NCBI GenBank assembly: GCA_005223095.1
Contig: NJBQ01000013.1
Location: 1 to 37,532 of the forward strand
DNA length: 37,532 bases
Source: Candidatus Aerophobetes bacterium Ae_b3a
GTDB taxonomy: Bacteria > Aerophobota > Aerophobia > Aerophobales > AE-B3A
Reading direction: 5' to 3'
How positions within the stretch are numbered: the stretch's first letter is position 1; each line of letters begins with the position of its first letter. A program made the translations under genes and the position numbers. Shown here one piece after another: positions 36,102 to 37,532 of the stretch. Under the pieces are notes generated by a model, which worked only from the letters and a program-made list of their open reading frames with translations, was not told the origin of the DNA and made no database searches.

Positions 36102-37184
36102 GTGAATTCCAAAGAAAGGGTTTTGACAGCTGTAGCTCATAGCCAACCAGACAGGATACCGGTTGACTATTGGGCGGTTCCAGAACTTACTGAGACTCTC
36201 TTAGAGAAATTTGGACTGGTTAACGAGGAACAGCTTCTGGAAAAACTCAAAATAGACATCCGCTATGTAAAACCCGATTATACTAGTTCCGATTTCGAAG
36301 AACAGCCTGATGGAAGTTTGCATAAAAGGCTTTCCGATGGAACCTTTATTGATATTTGGGGAGTAAAGCGAAAAAAAATTACCTGGGGTAGGGGGAGTTA
36401 TCTAGAGGTGATTAACTCGCCCTTAGGAGGGGCAAATAGTGTGAAGGAAATCGAAAATCATTCTTGGCCTGATGTAGGAGCCTTCAATTATGAATCAATT
36501 CTTAAACAATGTCTTAACTACAAGGATTTTGCCATTATTTGTACTGGTGATAGATTGACCACTCGAGCCAGTATATTTAAATTAGCTATGTATCTTCGAG
36601 GGATGGACAAATTCTTTATGGACTTAGCATTGAATCCAGGACTAGTAGAAGCACTGGTAGCGAAGTTATTAGAATTTCATTTAGAGCATAACCGCCGAAT
36701 CTTCGAGGCAGCAGCTAAAAATGTAGATATATTTATGCTGGGAGATGATTTTGGTAGTGAGAATGGGTTGCTTATCAGCCTTGCTATGTTTCGAAAGTTC
36801 TTCAAGCCAGCTTTACAAGATTTAATTAATCTAGCTAAGAAATTCAATTTAAAGACTATGCTTCATACCTGTGGCGGAGTAAGAGAATTGATCCCAGATT
36901 TGATTGAAATAGGATTAGATATATTAAACCCCATTCAAACTCGAGCTAAAGGTATGGATCCCAAAAAACTTAAAAAGGAGTTCGGTAAAGATATATGTTT
37001 CCATGGTTCTATAGATATTCAAAAGACTTTACCTTTCGGCACTCCTGATGAGATAAAAAGAACAGTAAACTCTCATATCAAAACCCTGGGGGAAGGAGGA
37101 GGTTTTATCTTGGCTCCTTCTCATAATTTACAGATGGACATTCCAATCGATAACATAATTGCTATCTATGAAGCAGAAAGATGA
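36102..37184 (+). CDS. Uroporphyrinogen-decarboxylase-like protein (methyltransferase family)
   Basis: The 360-residue protein belongs to the URO-D superfamily. It has the N-terminal MNSKERVLTAVAHSQPDRIPVD typical of the sugar-cluster branch, LGDDFGSENGLLISLAMFRKF near residue 213, MLHTCGGVRELIPDLIEIG near 253-271 (the HxCG zinc site of corrinoid methyltransferase relatives) and CFHGSIDIQKTLPFGTPDEI near 299. Other heme genes are absent, so true uroporphyrinogen decarboxylation is unlikely; relatives act as methyltransferases or in unknown steps of sugar breakdown. The GTG start follows GGGGTG. Lying downstream of the importer, it probably belongs to the same regulon. Confidence 0.85.
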   Translation: MNSKERVLTAVAHSQPDRIPVDYWAVPELTETLLEKFGLVNEEQLLEKLKIDIRYVKPDYTSSDFEEQPDGSLHKRLSDGTFIDIWGVKRKKITWGRGSYLEVINSPLGGANSVKEIENHSWPDVGAFNYESILKQCLNYKDFAIICTGDRLTTRASIFKLAMYLRGMDKFFMDLALNPGLVEALVAKLLEFHLEHNRRIFEAAAKNVDIFMLGDDFGSENGLLISLAMFRKFFKPALQDLINLAKKFNLKTMLHTCGGVRELIPDLIEIGLDILNPIQTRAKGMDPKKLKKEFGKDICFHGSIDIQKTLPFGTPDEIKRTVNSHIKTLGEGGGFILAPSHNLQMDIPIDNIIAIYEAER

Positions 37185-37257
37185 TATAATATTTAGTAAA
37201 TGTAAGATTACATCCAATTCTTTGGAGAAAATAATGGCAGGTAAGAGGAGATAGAAA

Positions 37258-37532
37258 ATGTTTTTTAAAAAAGAGACAAAAGTCCAGGAACTTATTCAAA
37301 AACATGTGCAGGTTGTTGGAGAGGCAGTAAATTCTTGGAAAGAAGCTTTCTCTTGCTACCTGGAGGAGAATAAAGAGGATTTTCAAGTAAAAACCTCGGC
37401 AACTATTGAGCTGGAGAGCAAGGCGGATGATGTGCGCAGGGAGGCACAACTCATCCTCTACGAGGGGGCTTATCTTCCGGTATTTCGCGAGGACCTTTTA
37501 GACCTCCTGGAACTTACCGATAATGTTGCTGA
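37258..37532 (+). CDS. PhoU-like DUF47 protein, N-terminal part (cut by window edge)
   Basis: The first 91 codons are present. The protein starts MFFKKETKVQELIQKH, then SCYLEENKEDFQ, IELESKADDVRREAQLILYEG and PVFREDLLDLLELTDNVA. The ESKADDxRRE helix and the RED(L/I)..LL...D stretch are typical of DUF47/PhoU-related proteins, which are usually paired with PiT-type phosphate permeases and bind metal clusters. GGAG lies ahead of the ATG. TATAAT at 37185-37190, just past the preceding stop, may be its -10 element. A PiT phosphate transporter gene may follow outside the window. Confidence 0.85.
   Translation, partial: MFFKKETKVQELIQKHVQVVGEAVNSWKEAFSCYLEENKEDFQVKTSATIELESKADDVRREAQLILYEGAYLPVFREDLLDLLELTDNVA

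Overview
The window looks like a chromosomal fragment of an uncultured, probably anaerobic and fermentative bacterium. It is AT-rich and densely coded. It carries bacterial gyrase, type II fatty acid synthesis genes (acpP, fabD, accA), the diaminopimelate and lysine genes dapA and lysA, and an acetate-forming Pta-AckA pair. There is no respiratory gene in view. GlmU-like functions appear in the alternative single-chain form found in several deep-branching phyla. The phylum cannot be fixed from sequence reading alone; candidate lineages such as Aerophobetes, Atribacterota or Omnitrophota would fit, but this is only a guess. No rRNA or tRNA gene was recognised.

Layout. (1) 1-3.5 kb, minus strand: an accessory carbohydrate or organic-acid cluster with a histidinol-dehydrogenase paralogue, an SDR dehydrogenase, a ThuA-like protein and a truncated Gfo/Idh/MocA oxidoreductase. 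It is bounded and interrupted by insertion-sequence debris (an IS3-family pseudogene at 3.5-3.9 kb and an IS21-like terminal-repeat remnant at 1.1 kb). (2) 4.0-9.8 kb, minus strand: an amino-sugar and acetate block transcribed in the order gntR-type regulator, nagB, pta, ackA, alternative glmU, acpP. Two near-identical palindromes precede nagB and the regulator. (3) 9.9-19.5 kb, minus strand: a long housekeeping run PHP phosphoesterase, ctpA, polysaccharide-deacetylase-like gene, accA, gyrB, gyrA, fabD. (4) 19.5-20.0 kb: a gene-free stretch with a cluster of DnaA-box-like sequences and one isolated CRISPR-type repeat. (5) 20-23.5 kb: a 644-residue protein of unknown function and two toxin-antitoxin-like remnants (nucleotidyltransferase plus small partner; PIN protein plus damaged downstream partner). 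(6) 23.7-27.6 kb, minus strand: fmdB-like gene, argH, lysA, dapA. (7) 27.8-37.2 kb, plus strand: a zinc alcohol/threonine dehydrogenase and an NAD-dependent epimerase, then an RpiR regulator, a TIM-barrel sugar isomerase, a UgpB/A/E-type sugar ABC importer without its ATPase, and a URO-D-like protein. The window ends inside a PhoU/DUF47 gene.

How the parts work together. Regions 2 and 7 suggest growth on sugars and amino sugars. The importer brings in a sugar under RpiR control, NagB feeds glucosamine-6-phosphate into glycolysis, and Pta-AckA makes ATP and acetate. The alternative GlmU runs the reverse direction toward UDP-GlcNAc for the envelope. Region 3 joins DNA supercoiling genes to the first steps of fatty acid synthesis, which may tie growth rate to both.

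The most interesting points are the possible replication origin beside the unknown 644-residue gene, the lone CRISPR repeat there, the paired NagR-like operators, the dispersed short GC-alternating repeats that have even become part of coding ends (ackA, argH), and a HisD-SDR pair that may act on a sulfonate or sugar acid rather than histidinol.
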